DNA of 64,000 nucleotides from Subtercola frigoramans (GTDB lineage Bacteria; Actinomycetota; Actinomycetes; Actinomycetales; Microbacteriaceae), in the NCBI RefSeq assembly GCF_016907385.1, contig NZ_JAFBBU010000001.1, positions 3,410,001-3,474,000 on the forward strand, in the 5' to 3' direction. The translations under genes and the position numbers were made by a program. Of the stretch, positions 53,929 to 62,922 are shown piece after piece; position 1 is the stretch's first letter; each line of letters opens with the position of its first letter. The notes beneath the pieces were generated by a model. That model made no database searches. It had not been told where the DNA came from and worked only from the letters and a program-made list of their open reading frames with translations.

Positions 53929-56066
53929 AGATCCTCACCCTCGCGAAGACCGAGTTCCGAAGACTCACTGCATCCGGGCTCGCCCGCCTGGCGCTGGTCG
54001 CCCTCATGCTCGTTCCGGTCATCTACGCCGGCCTCTACCTCTGGGCCAACAGCGACCCCTACGGCAGCATCAAGAACATTCCCGTCGCACTGGTGATCGA
54101 AGACACGGGCGCCACGTTGAACGACAAGTCGGTCAATTACGGCCAACAGGTGCACGACCAGCTCATCAGGGACGGCGGCGTCGACTGGATCGATGCGAGT
54201 GCAGAGCAGGCAGCATCCGGTGTCAAAGACGGCACCTACGACTTCGTTCTGACCCTCGGGCCGGACTTCTCCACCATGCTGGTCTCCGCGGGCACGGCTA
54301 CTCCCCAACAGGCTGTCGTACAACTCACCACGAATGACACCAACAGCTTCTTGGCCAGCTCGATCGCGGCCACCGTCGCCGAGAAGGTGCGGCTCAGTAT
54401 CTCCGAGCAGGTCGGTGAGGCCGCCGCGCTGCAGTTCCTCGACGGGTTCGCCACGATCCACGACAACCTCGCCACGGCCGTCGACGGCTCGGCGAAACTG
54501 GTCGATGGAACCGCACAGACGCAGGCCGGAGCATCCACTCTCGCCAGCGGCGCGGCGCAGGTGAACTCGGGGGCGGCCGACCTCGCCTCTGGTGCGGCAA
54601 CGGCTGCGTCTGGCGCCTCGACCCTGTCGGACGGTGCAGCCCAGACCAACGCCGGCGCCCAGAATCTGGCAGCGGGCGCGGCGAAGACAAACGTCGGCGC
54701 CCAGGCTCTCGCGAGCGGGCTCGACACCCTGAACAGCCAGGCTTCGTCTCTGCCTGCCCAGACCGCAGCCCTGAACGACGGCGCCCAGAAGGTGGCCGCA
54801 GGCAACGCGCAACTCGCAACCCTCGCCGGTCAGGCGTCGACCGCATCGCAAGGCGCGGCGGACCAGGTGCCCGTGGTGCGTGCACAGGTCGTCGAACTCA
54901 CGAACGGTCTCCCGGCCGAGCAGCAGGCTGCCATTCTCGCCCGGCTCGACGCGCTCGGTAGCGTCGTGGCCGACGGGAATTCCTCGGTGCAGGCGGCCGC
55001 GGGCCAGGTCTCCCAACTGTCGGGGGCTGCGTCGCAGGTCGCCGCGGGAACGAAGAAACTGGCAGATGCAGCGCCGGCACTCGCAGCAGGCATCTCCTCC
55101 GCGTCGAACGGTGCCACGCAGGTCGCAGGCGGCACGCAACAACTCGCCGACGGCAGCGCAACCCTGGCCTCGGGCACCCAGCAGGTCGCAGACGGCGCCT
55201 CGTCACTCGCCGACGGCACGCAGCAACTCGCTGACGGAGCCGCGACGCTGAAGGACGGCACGCAACAACTCGCCGACGGCAGCGCCACCCTTGCCACCGG
55301 GACGGCATCCCTCAACTCCGGAGCAACCCAGCTTCACGACGGGCTCGTCAGTGGCCTGGCGCAGATTCCGAACTACAGCGCCGACGAACGCCAGCAGGCC
55401 GCTGCAACCATCGCGACCCCCGCGCGGGTCGACACCGACACCGTGACCAAGGCGACAACCTACGGCGCCGGAATGGCACCGTTCTTCATCAGCCTCGCGG
55501 CCTGGATCGGCATCTACGCGCTGTTCCTCATCATCAAGCCGCTCTCCAAACGTGCCCTCACCGCGATCAAGGCTCCTCTTCGGGTCACCCTGGCCGGTTG
55601 GCTTGCCCCGGCCGCCCTCGGCGCACTCCAGATGGCCGCCGTGTTCTTCGTCGTCACCGTGCTGCTCGGGTTCACCGTGGTCAACCCGGCACTGATGCTG
55701 TTGTTCATGGTGCTTGCTTCGGTGACGTTCGTGGCGATCATCCTGGCCCTGAATGTGTGGCTCGGCAGCGTGGGGCAGTTCATCGGGCTCGTGCTGATGG
55801 TGCTGCAGCTCGTCACGGCGGGCGGCACGTTCCCCTGGCAGACCCTGCCCGGCCCGCTTGCGGCGCTGCACCACGCGCTGCCGATGAGCTACGCGGTCGA
55901 CGGCATCAGGCAACTCATGTACGGCGGCGACCTGATGCTCGCGTTGAACGACGCCGGCGTGCTGCTGGCATGGATGCTCGGGGCACTGGCCTTCACGTAC
56001 TACCTCGCCGGCAAGGCCACGCGGTCGCGCACGCTTCGAGATCTGCGGCCCTCGCTGATCGGCTGA
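53925..56066 (+). CDS. YhgE/Pip-family membrane protein
   Basis: 713 residues. One N-terminal helix (about 20-40), a long extracellular region of Ala/Gly-Asp-Gly repeats (LADGTQQLADGAATLKDG type, about residues 180-475) that forms a coiled or stalk-like structure, and five to six C-terminal helices (about 510-700). Known relatives include Lactococcus Pip (phage receptor) and YhgE; several belong to ABC-2-like exporters. The last 238 bp of the gene are repeated 1.4 kb downstream beyond an inserted gene. Start ATG overlaps the previous stop. Confidence 0.9.
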   Translation: MKILTLAKTEFRRLTASGLARLALVALMLVPVIYAGLYLWANSDPYGSIKNIPVALVIEDTGATLNDKSVNYGQQVHDQLIRDGGVDWIDASAEQAASGVKDGTYDFVLTLGPDFSTMLVSAGTATPQQAVVQLTTNDTNSFLASSIAATVAEKVRLSISEQVGEAAALQFLDGFATIHDNLATAVDGSAKLVDGTAQTQAGASTLASGAAQVNSGAADLASGAATAASGASTLSDGAAQTNAGAQNLAAGAAKTNVGAQALASGLDTLNSQASSLPAQTAALNDGAQKVAAGNAQLATLAGQASTASQGAADQVPVVRAQVVELTNGLPAEQQAAILARLDALGSVVADGNSSVQAAAGQVSQLSGAASQVAAGTKKLADAAPALAAGISSASNGATQVAGGTQQLADGSATLASGTQQVADGASSLADGTQQLADGAATLKDGTQQLADGSATLATGTASLNSGATQLHDGLVSGLAQIPNYSADERQQAAATIATPARVDTDTVTKATTYGAGMAPFFISLAAWIGIYALFLIIKPLSKRALTAIKAPLRVTLAGWLAPAALGALQMAAVFFVVTVLLGFTVVNPALMLLFMVLASVTFVAIILALNVWLGSVGQFIGLVLMVLQLVTAGGTFPWQTLPGPLAALHHALPMSYAVDGIRQLMYGGDLMLALNDAGVLLAWMLGALAFTYYLAGKATRSRTLRDLRPSLIG

Positions 56067-56067
56067 G
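55830..56067 (+). repeat. 238-bp direct repeat, left copy (3' end of pip)
   Basis: Identical to 57454-57691 except at 4 positions (98.3%). It covers the last 79 codons of the Pip gene, the stop and one base beyond. Flanks differ on both sides. Confidence 0.95.
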
Positions 56068-56116
56068 TCGGTCTCGTTGTGGCGGTTCTGCGCCACCGAA
56101 ACCGTACTGAGCTGAA

Positions 56117-57367
56117 CTAGTGCCGCAAGTGGATAACGCCTGTCTCGGGATCGGGCTCGCCGTAATGTCCGGTGTCGAGATCCTCCATCAGGTACACGGT
56201 CAGGTATCGGGGCACTCGAGGTCGGCCCGCGTTGTCGAAGACAGGAACGCGCCACCGAAATCGTTGAGTTCCTCGTGGCGCATAGGTGAATTCAGCGACG
56301 ACCTCGGTCAAGGGCCACTCTTCGCGAACCTTGACGACCAGATCGCGATAGTCGCTGCGTATCCTGTGCCATCGGTCATCTCCGTTAGACCACATGAGGT
56401 TCGGTGTGTCTAGGTTCGCGAGATGCTCGAGCACCGTGTCCACGTGGATTCTCACCTCTGCCGAGTCTTCGGCGGGTAGTGTCCAAGAACAGTCGTCATA
56501 GGCTGACAGGTCGATTGCAGCGACCATCTCGTCCGTGTCTACGTCCAAATCTTGTTCGGGGATAGAGGTGTTCAGCCATTCCTCAGGAAAGCCCCGGGCG
56601 CCAGGGGTCGAGTCATAGTCGGCAACAAACACTTCTGACATCCGCGCATCCGACAGATCCAGGTCGATCACCTCGATCGGATAGCTGAAGCTGATGCTCG
56701 TTCCCCCGGGATCCAACCTCTGTACAGGGCCGGTCGGATGATAGGTCAATCGCAATTTGCCTCGAACAACGTCGACACCCGAAACAAGTCGGTCAACAGT
56801 GAGGAAGTCGATGTTCCCGCCCGGCCGATACCGACTCAACGTGACTGGTGAGGTAGCAACCGCGGGAGGAGGTGTTGGCAGACGGTGGATCTCAGTGGGC
56901 GAGTTGTCTACCCGGCTCCACGCACCTGAGCTCCGAACCAAATCTTCGCGGTCTTCAACAGGAGCATCCTCTTCGATCTGGACGAGGGCCGGGTCAAAGG
57001 CCCGCGAGCCACCGCTCCGCTCGACGACTGGGTACGGCTCGGCGGTGCACCAAAGGCCCGTGCTGTCAGCACCGATTGGCGTCAGCATGCCCACATCGAT
57101 TGTCGAGACAGTCAAGTCTTGGCTGATGTGTACTGCCGTCGAACGCGGCTCACTGGATGACCATAGTGTATCCATCTCGGTATAGATCACCCACAGGCCA
57201 GTCGGCTCGCAAAGAATGCGTGCCGTCGCTGCGAGTGGCGGAAGCGGCGCATCTGGCCAGGTGACCAGCTTGATGCTCATTCGTTCATCCCGGATGACTG
57301 CCACCGGTCTCATCGAATCAACGAAAACGGTTCGATCCCCCAGCATCACTGGCCGCAGCGCATCCAT
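56117..57367 (-). CDS. Orphan gene of unknown function inside the Pip duplication
   Basis: 416 residues from the ATG at 57367, which has GGGAGG 9 nt upstream; a further ATG at 57454 touches the repeat but has a poorer context. No signal peptide or membrane segment. The protein is beta-rich and acidic (such as DLDVDTDEMVAAIDLSAYDDCSW) and ends RYLTVYLMEDLDTGHYGEPDPETGVIHLRH. I recognise no domain. It points against the Pip operon, its base composition is lower in GC than its neighbours, and it is bounded by the 238-bp direct repeats, all signs of acquisition. Confidence 0.75.
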   Translation of the reverse strand: MDALRPVMLGDRTVFVDSMRPVAVIRDERMSIKLVTWPDAPLPPLAATARILCEPTGLWVIYTEMDTLWSSSEPRSTAVHISQDLTVSTIDVGMLTPIGADSTGLWCTAEPYPVVERSGGSRAFDPALVQIEEDAPVEDREDLVRSSGAWSRVDNSPTEIHRLPTPPPAVATSPVTLSRYRPGGNIDFLTVDRLVSGVDVVRGKLRLTYHPTGPVQRLDPGGTSISFSYPIEVIDLDLSDARMSEVFVADYDSTPGARGFPEEWLNTSIPEQDLDVDTDEMVAAIDLSAYDDCSWTLPAEDSAEVRIHVDTVLEHLANLDTPNLMWSNGDDRWHRIRSDYRDLVVKVREEWPLTEVVAEFTYAPRGTQRFRWRVPVFDNAGRPRVPRYLTVYLMEDLDTGHYGEPDPETGVIHLRH

Positions 57368-57453
57368 CTCAATCAACCTCCCATGCAGGACCGTCGGACG
57401 GCAGTCTGGCACACTTCGATCCGATCTCAGAGCCACACCAGGCGCGCCATACA

Positions 57454-57690
57454 TTCCCCTGGCAGACCCTGCCCGGCCCGCTTGCGGCGCTGCACCACGC
57501 GCTGCCGATGAGCTATGCGGTCGACGGCATCAGGCAACTCATGTACGGCGGCGACCTGATGCTCGCGTTGAACGACGCCGGCGTGCTGCTGGCATGGATG
57601 CTCGGGGCACTGGCCTTCACGTACTACCTCGCCGGCAAGGCCACGCGGTCGCGCACGCTGCGAGACCTGCGTCCCTCGCTGATCGGCTGA
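57454..57690 (+). pseudogene. Second copy of the Pip C-terminus (gene fragment)
   Basis: Direct repeat of the last 79 codons and stop of the YhgE/Pip gene (repeat spans 57454-57691). An ATG at 57508 could open a 60-residue peptide with two helices (MSYAVDGIRQLMYGG...), but no ribosome site is seen. It marks either a duplication or the old 3' end left after insertion. Confidence 0.9.
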
Positions 57691-57695
57691 GACCC

Positions 57696-57797
57696 CGCTG
57701 GTTGAGTAGACGCGCGCAGCAGGTCGTATCGAAACCCACCATGAGCAAACGAGGTTTCGATTCGCCTGCGCCTCCGGCGCGGGCTACTCAACCAGCG
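57696..57797. repeat. GGTTGAGTAG palindromic repeat, copy 3
   Basis: CGCTGGTTGAGTAG / CTACTCAACCAGCG ends and inner GTATCGAAACCC / GGTTTCGAT, between the Pip fragment and the molybdoenzyme gene; same family as 29618-29716. Confidence 0.85.
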
Positions 57798-57802
57798 ACC
57801 AG

Positions 57803-59470
57803 CTACTGGATCGTCACGCGGATGGTGTGGTAACCCGAGGAGCCGTCTGGCGCGGGCGGGGCCTGGTCGGAGGTCTGGGTGTACCCGGAGGAGTCTGTGG
57901 CCCGCACCGAGATCACGTGGTCGCCTGCCGTTGCATTCCACTGCAGCACCCACTGGCGCCAGGTGTCGGCCGAGATCGCATCAGCGAGGGTCGCCTCCTG
58001 CCACGAGCCGTTGTCGATCTGCACCTCGACCTTTGCGACGCCGGTGTGCTGAGCCCAGGCGACACCCGCAATCGGGATCGTTCCGGCGGCCAATCCGGCG
58101 TTCGACCGTGGAGTGTCGATTCGTGAAGCGGTCTTGATCGGGCCGAGCGCCGACCAGCCCCGCGGAGTCCAGTAGCCCATGTCTTGCGCGAAAGTCGTCA
58201 CCTTCAGCTCGACGACCCACTTGGTCGCAGAGACGTACCCGTAGAGCCCGGGCACGACCATGCGCACGGGAAAACCGTGTTCGACGGGCAAGGGTGAGCC
58301 GTTCATCCCGACAGCCAGCAGCGATTGCCGGCTCGCATCCTGAAGCACCTCGAGCGGGGTGCCGGCGGTGAACCCGTCTGAGCTGCGGGAGAGCACCATG
58401 TCGGCCCCGGCCGTCGGCTTCGCCCTCGCAAGCAGGTCGCGGATCGGGTAGCCGAGCCACATCGCGGTGCCGATCAGGTCGCCGCCGACCTCGTTCGACA
58501 CGCAGGTGAGGGTCGTGGCGTTCTCGACGAGGGGAAGAGCGAGAAGATCGGCGAAGGAGATCTCGACCTCGTTCTCGACCATGCCGACCACCCGCAGTCG
58601 CCACGCGTCGGGGTCGAGCTGGGGAATCTGCAGGGCCGTGTCGATGCGATAGAAGTTCGCGGCGGGAGTGATCACCGGGCTGAGGCCGGTGATGCCGAGT
58701 TCGGCCCCCGTGGGCACAGCCGGCGCAGCGACTGCCGCGGCGGGGAGCACCAGGGCGCTGCGGGCAGCAGTCACGGCCGCGGCCCCCGCGTTCATCATGC
58801 GGGCACCGAACCCCACGACCGCAGAAGCAACGGCGGTCACTCCCAGGAACATCAGGAACTGTCGTCGCTCGAGCGCCGCAACGGGAACAACGCGTGCGGC
58901 GCCGAGTGCCGTCGAGGGCGCGATGCTCGACCCGGAGGCGTCTGGCCCAGCTGTACCGGAGGATTCGGATGCGCCGCTCGTGCCGGCGACGACGGTGTTG
59001 GCTGCACCGCGAACTCGAGCAGCACTGGCGAGCCGGGACGCCCAGCGGGCGAGCCGCTGCTGGAGCGTTCGGAGGATGACGACGCCCACGATCATCCCGA
59101 TCACCGTGGGGATGGCGTAGAAGGCCGACGCACCGGAGCGGGTCGTGATCGCCACAACGGCGATCGCCGAGAACACTGCGAGAACGACGATGCCCCACGG
59201 GGGTCGCCGGTCTTCGAGCAGGCCGGCGAGGATCGCGCCGGCGAGAATGACGAGAGCGAGGATGACGAGCAGCGCAGCTTTGTCGCCGGTGCCGAAGAGC
59301 GAGATCATCAGCTCCTTGACTCCCGGGGGCGCAAAGTCGATGACGAGCGAGCCCACGGCAAACAGTGGGCTGCCACCTGGACCCACGACCACGGCGACCG
59401 CTTCGGCCGTTGCGAGCACGGCAGCGGCCGCGGCGACACCGGTCAGGGCCGCCCAGAGTCTTCGTCGCAT
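57803..59470 (-). CDS. Membrane-anchored sulfite-oxidase-like molybdopterin enzyme
   Basis: 555 residues. About five N-terminal helices (1-150), a Ser/Ala linker, a basic RRQFLMFLGVTAVASAVVG helix (about 203-222), then a molybdopterin-binding domain with LTCVSNEVGGDLIGTAMWLGYPIRDLL (Mo-ligand Cys near 323) and HGFPVRMVVPGLYGYVSATKWV, followed by a Mo-co dimerisation Ig-like domain. Such proteins oxidise or reduce small sulfur or nitrogen compounds outside the membrane. No cytochrome partner is adjacent. The gene starts ATG at 59470 and runs away from hipBA. Confidence 0.92.
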   Translation of the reverse strand: MRRRLWAALTGVAAAAAVLATAEAVAVVVGPGGSPLFAVGSLVIDFAPPGVKELMISLFGTGDKAALLVILALVILAGAILAGLLEDRRPPWGIVVLAVFSAIAVVAITTRSGASAFYAIPTVIGMIVGVVILRTLQQRLARWASRLASAARVRGAANTVVAGTSGASESSGTAGPDASGSSIAPSTALGAARVVPVAALERRQFLMFLGVTAVASAVVGFGARMMNAGAAAVTAARSALVLPAAAVAAPAVPTGAELGITGLSPVITPAANFYRIDTALQIPQLDPDAWRLRVVGMVENEVEISFADLLALPLVENATTLTCVSNEVGGDLIGTAMWLGYPIRDLLARAKPTAGADMVLSRSSDGFTAGTPLEVLQDASRQSLLAVGMNGSPLPVEHGFPVRMVVPGLYGYVSATKWVVELKVTTFAQDMGYWTPRGWSALGPIKTASRIDTPRSNAGLAAGTIPIAGVAWAQHTGVAKVEVQIDNGSWQEATLADAISADTWRQWVLQWNATAGDHVISVRATDSSGYTQTSDQAPPAPDGSSGYHTIRVTIQ

Positions 59471-59524
59471 GTTCTCACCCTAAGCGCGCGGGGCTTGGCT
59501 CCCGCTGTGTGCTGGCGAATCGTT

Positions 59525-60640
59525 CTACGGCGCGGGCCAGATCAGATTTGTACCGGTGTAGATCGCCGCGAGGAACGACGGGTCGGTTGCCGCCGAGAGG
59601 TCGGGCGCCGAGGTGAGCACCCCGCCCTTCACGAGGAACGCGCTCTCCGCAGCCAGAAGGTCGGCGTTCAGCGAACCGAGCGGCGTGCCACTGGGCTGCG
59701 CGCCCGAAACGAGCGCCGTCTCGGTGTTCCAGACCTGCACATTGTGGTCGGTGTCGTACCCGGCGCCCGAGAGCGCCGCCGCGAAGCCGACGCACTCCGC
59801 CGCGTTCGTCAGGCAGTAGTCGTAGGCATGGAACGACGCCCGCAGGAAGTCCTCCGTCGTGCCCGCGTTGGCCTTGATGAATGCCGGGTTGGCCGCCACC
59901 GTGCCGAAGGTTCCCGGAATCCCGTAGTCCTCGGGGTTCCACGTCTTCACCTCGGTGCCCTGGGCCTTCAAGGTGAGCGGTTCGTTCGACTTGTACCCGG
60001 TCAGCGACTGCACATGGCCCCGGGGCAGGATGCTCGGGTCATAGCCCACGACCACCTGCGTGATGCTCGCGAGGTCGGCGCCAGCATCCACCAGCATCGT
60101 CTGGATCTCGGGCGGCAACTGCCCCTTCTGCCCGAGGGTCGTGCCGTTGAGTTGCTTCAGGTCGGTCACAGTCGGCATCGTCATCAGCGTCGCGATGGGT
60201 ACCTGCCCGTAGGTCGCGATGCCCGTCACGTCGACGCCGTTCTCGCGGGCGCGAAGGAGGTCAGCGTCGCCGCCCAGGTCGGTGAACGTCGCGGTTCCGG
60301 CCGCGACCAGCTGGGCATTGCCGGCCGTGTCGCCGGTGCCGGGCTGGATCGTGACGTCGAGGCACAGTGCGTCGTAGTACCCGAGCTGCTTCGCAGCGAG
60401 AACGTCGAGGATGCTCGCCGAAGCTTGGTACTGGTACCCGGTGATGTACGTGATGGGGCCGGCGGCCTTGTTCGCTGCACACCGTTCGGCCGAGATGGCA
60501 CTGCCGGCGGACGCGGCGGGGGTTGCTGGCGCCGAGGCCGACCCCGAGCATCCACTCAGTGCCAGCGCAGCCGAGGCCACGAGTGCAGAGACGGCGAGCA
60601 TGCGGGTGCGCAGTCGGGGGGAAGAGAGTCGGTGATTCAT
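59525..60640 (-). CDS. ABC importer substrate-binding lipoprotein (NMT1/SsuA-like)
   Basis: 371 residues. Signal peptide with lipobox LALSGCSG (Cys near 31), then an NMT1/THI5-like periplasmic-type fold (YITGYQYQASASILDVLAAKQLGYY near 66). The family binds sulfonates, taurine, nitrate or thiamine precursors; the exact ligand is not clear here. Last gene of the ATPase-permease-binding protein operon, 133 bp after the permease. Confidence 0.9.
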   Translation of the reverse strand: MNHRLSSPRLRTRMLAVSALVASAALALSGCSGSASAPATPAASAGSAISAERCAANKAAGPITYITGYQYQASASILDVLAAKQLGYYDALCLDVTIQPGTGDTAGNAQLVAAGTATFTDLGGDADLLRARENGVDVTGIATYGQVPIATLMTMPTVTDLKQLNGTTLGQKGQLPPEIQTMLVDAGADLASITQVVVGYDPSILPRGHVQSLTGYKSNEPLTLKAQGTEVKTWNPEDYGIPGTFGTVAANPAFIKANAGTTEDFLRASFHAYDYCLTNAAECVGFAAALSGAGYDTDHNVQVWNTETALVSGAQPSGTPLGSLNADLLAAESAFLVKGGVLTSAPDLSAATDPSFLAAIYTGTNLIWPAP

Positions 60641-60773
60641 CGGGTCCTCGGGCTCGGGTAGCGCGGGTGGGGAAGACAGAATGCGGGAGTGAAGAGCGCG
60701 TTCAGTCGTGATGCGTGGGGTCTGGCTGTGAGAGAGTGCTGACGCTGCTCGCTGATGCCGGGTGTGGCGCGGG

Positions 60774-61562
60774 TCAGTTCGGTCGCGGTTGCTGGGACTC
60801 GTGCCACCGCAGCACGCGCTTCTCGAGAAGGGTGACCCCGAGAAGCAGCAGGGCTCCCATTATCGCAAGACAGACGATGGCCGCGTAGACGACGGCGAGT
60901 TTCGAATTGGCTGAAGCGACACTGATCACGGTTCCGAGGCCCTTCGAAGCGCCAGGGGCAATGAATTCGGCGACGACCGCACCAACGAGTGAGAGGGGAA
61001 ACACGACCCTGAGCCCAGCAAAGACGTAGGGAAGACTGCCGGGCAACCGCAGGCGCCCGAGCACCTCGAGCCGCGAGGCATGCAGGGTGGAGAAGACCTG
61101 GAGAATCGGGGGTGATACCGAATTGAGACCGGTGATGAGGTTCATCAGCATCGGAAAGAACGTGATCAACGCGGTGACGATGAGCTTCGGCGCGGGGCCG
61201 AATCCGAAAGCCACGACCAGCGCCGGTGCGATCGCGACCACGGGGGTGACGTTGAGGATCACGGCGAGCGGCATGATCGCCCGGCGCAGGATGCCCGACT
61301 CGGTCACCAGCACCGCCACGAGCAGGGCGGCAGCGAACCCGATGGCGAGACCGACGAGGGCTTCGGAGAGCGTCACCCAGGCATTGTCGAGGTAGTACCC
61401 GGTGTTGGTGATGAGCTGCTGGCCGACGAGGCCCAGCCGAGGCAGTAGGTACGGGTTGCCGATTGCGATCAGCTCCCAGAGCACTCCCGCGATACCGACG
61501 GCAACGACTGTCGGCAGCCAGAAGCCGGGCGACCACCGCGAGCGCGCGCGGCGGCGGCTCAC
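60774..61562 (-). CDS. ABC importer permease (SsuC/ThiX-like)
   Basis: 262 residues with six helices and the EAA-like loop (EVLGRLRLPGSLPYVFAGLRVVFPLSLVGAVVAEF). It forms the membrane channel for the adjacent ATPase and binding lipoprotein. The start GTG overlaps the upstream ATPase stop by 4 bp (GTGA), so they are coupled. Confidence 0.92.
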   Translation of the reverse strand: MSRRRARSRWSPGFWLPTVVAVGIAGVLWELIAIGNPYLLPRLGLVGQQLITNTGYYLDNAWVTLSEALVGLAIGFAAALLVAVLVTESGILRRAIMPLAVILNVTPVVAIAPALVVAFGFGPAPKLIVTALITFFPMLMNLITGLNSVSPPILQVFSTLHASRLEVLGRLRLPGSLPYVFAGLRVVFPLSLVGAVVAEFIAPGASKGLGTVISVASANSKLAVVYAAIVCLAIMGALLLLGVTLLEKRVLRWHESQQPRPN

Positions 61563-62551
61563 TCGGCGCTCCCGGGCGGGCGCCGAGCCGTCTGCAGCTC
61601 CGCACGGATGCGGTCTTCGTACTCGTGCACGGCCGCCGCTTCGAGCAACCCACGGCGGCGAGGGCGAGGCAGCTCGATCGGCACGATCGCCGCGATCCGC
61701 CCGGGTTCGCCCCGCCCGCCAGCCATCACGACGACCTCATCCGAGAGCACCACGGCCTCGGTCACCGAGTGCGTCACGAACACGACCGTGGTGCGCCACT
61801 CCTCCCACAGCTTCAGCAGCTGGTCCTGGGTGGATTCGCGAGTGAACTCGTCGAGCGCCGAGAACGGCTCGTCCATCAGCAGCACGTCACCCTGCGTCGC
61901 GAAGGCCCGCGCGATCGCCACCCGCTGCTGCATGCCACCCGAGAGCTCACCCGGCAGGAGTTTCAGCGAATCGCCGAGGCCGAGTTCCGTGAGCAGCGCG
62001 ACCGGGTCCGCTTCGGGGGCGAGCGCAAGACCGGTTCGCGCGCCGGATGCGGCACCCGCGCCAGCCGCAAAACCCGCAGATTCGGGGCCGCGCCGCAGGG
62101 CATCCCTTCGCCTGTTCGCCCGCCGGTTGACCCGGTCGACGATCTTCACATTGTCGAGCACCGACAGCCAGGGCAGCAGCGCCGGCACCTGCGGCATGAA
62201 CGCGATTCTCTTCGCCTCAGATGCTTCGGCCGGCGTGCTGCCGAAGATGCTCACCGAGCCGGCGTCCGGATGCTCGAGGCCGGCGATCATGCGCAGCAAC
62301 GTCGATTTTCCGCACCCACTCGGGCCGATCACGCTCACGAACCGACCGCGTTGCACCCGCAGATCGACGGCGCCCAGTGCGACCCGGCGCTCGGATGCCC
62401 CGCGCCGGCTCGACTCTGCGCGCCCGTAACTCTTCGAGGCACCCTCGACGACCAACTCGGCGGTTTCAGCCGCACCGAGGTCGCCAGAAGCAGATTCGCG
62501 CACCATTCGACTATAAGAGTTCGCGGGAGTGTCGAGCTGCGCGTGGTTCAT
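61559..62551 (-). CDS. ABC importer ATP-binding protein
   Basis: 330 residues, longer than the usual 250-270 because of a linker insertion (about 157-190, RRANRRRDALRRGPESAGFAAGAG) and tail. Walker A GPSGCGKST (near 76), signature LSGGMQQRVAIA and Walker B VLLMDEPFSALD are all intact. Supplies energy to the SsuC-like permease. It is divergent from hipBA; one of three phased dyads lies 12 bp upstream of its start, which could bring it under HipB control. A closer ATG at 62506 is an alternative start. Confidence 0.93.
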   Translation of the reverse strand: MNHAQLDTPANSYSRMVRESASGDLGAAETAELVVEGASKSYGRAESSRRGASERRVALGAVDLRVQRGRFVSVIGPSGCGKSTLLRMIAGLEHPDAGSVSIFGSTPAEASEAKRIAFMPQVPALLPWLSVLDNVKIVDRVNRRANRRRDALRRGPESAGFAAGAGAASGARTGLALAPEADPVALLTELGLGDSLKLLPGELSGGMQQRVAIARAFATQGDVLLMDEPFSALDEFTRESTQDQLLKLWEEWRTTVVFVTHSVTEAVVLSDEVVVMAGGRGEPGRIAAIVPIELPRPRRRGLLEAAAVHEYEDRIRAELQTARRPPGSAE

Positions 62552-62562
62552 GCGTCCTGTTC

Positions 62563-62634
62563 ATTACGAACGGGTAATAAGGAGAATGTCATTCCCGATC
62601 GGTAATCTGAATATACTTATTACCCCAGGGGAAT
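62563..62634. promoter_or_regulatory. Three phased dyads in the hipBA/ABC divergent region
   Basis: 16-bp sites of form ATTNCC-N4-GGNAAT at 62563-62578, 62591-62606 and 62619-62634, spaced exactly 28 bp apart. Site 2 is best (7 of 8 pairs), site 3 next (6 of 8), site 1 weakest (5 of 8). HipB proteins autoregulate through several operators of this kind. Confidence 0.65.
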
Positions 62635-62649
62635 AGGAAGGGAACGACG

Positions 62650-62922
62650 ATGCACGCCTCGATTCGGTCGGCCGCAGACCTCGGAGCCTTCGTGCGCCGC
62701 ATTCGCCTGCAGAACAATCTCACCCAGGGGGAGCTCGCCCGCGCCTTGGGCAGCTCGCAACGGTATGTCTCCGAGTTGGAGGCGGGCAAACCCAAGCGCG
62801 CCGATGACAATTACTTCGACTTTCTCGCGAAGCTGGGCATCGGGCTTACCGCAGAGGCCGCGGAAGCGAACCCGGCCCCCGAGAGGCCCTCCAAGGCCGG
62901 TGATGTATCCAGTGCCCGCTGA
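62650..62922 (+). CDS. hipB: HipB-like antitoxin (Xre-family HTH)
   Basis: 90 residues. Helix-turn-helix at about 11-65: LGAFVRRIRLQNNLTQGELARALGSSQRYVSELEAGKPKRADDNYFDFLAKLGIGL, typical of HipB. It represses its own operon and holds the HipA kinase inactive by forming a complex. A short acidic, Pro-rich C-terminal tail follows. The AGGAAGGG ribosome site at 62634-62641 fits the ATG. It overlaps hipA by 20 bp. Confidence 0.92.
   Translation: MHASIRSAADLGAFVRRIRLQNNLTQGELARALGSSQRYVSELEAGKPKRADDNYFDFLAKLGIGLTAEAAEANPAPERPSKAGDVSSAR

Noticed and set aside
53292..55142. 616-residue open frame on the minus strand opposite the Pip operon
   Set aside because: It is a shadow of the pseudo-ATPase and Pip genes: Cys/Arg-rich, no ribosome site, no family resemblance.
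57508..57690. 60-residue peptide as a functional small membrane protein
   Set aside because: It is an exact in-frame copy of the Pip C-terminus with no start signals, better explained as duplicated gene end.
62552..62649. TPP or other riboswitch in front of the SsuC/ThiX-like ABC operon
   Set aside because: The space is taken by three protein-binding-like dyads, and no conserved TPP (THI-box) elements are seen.
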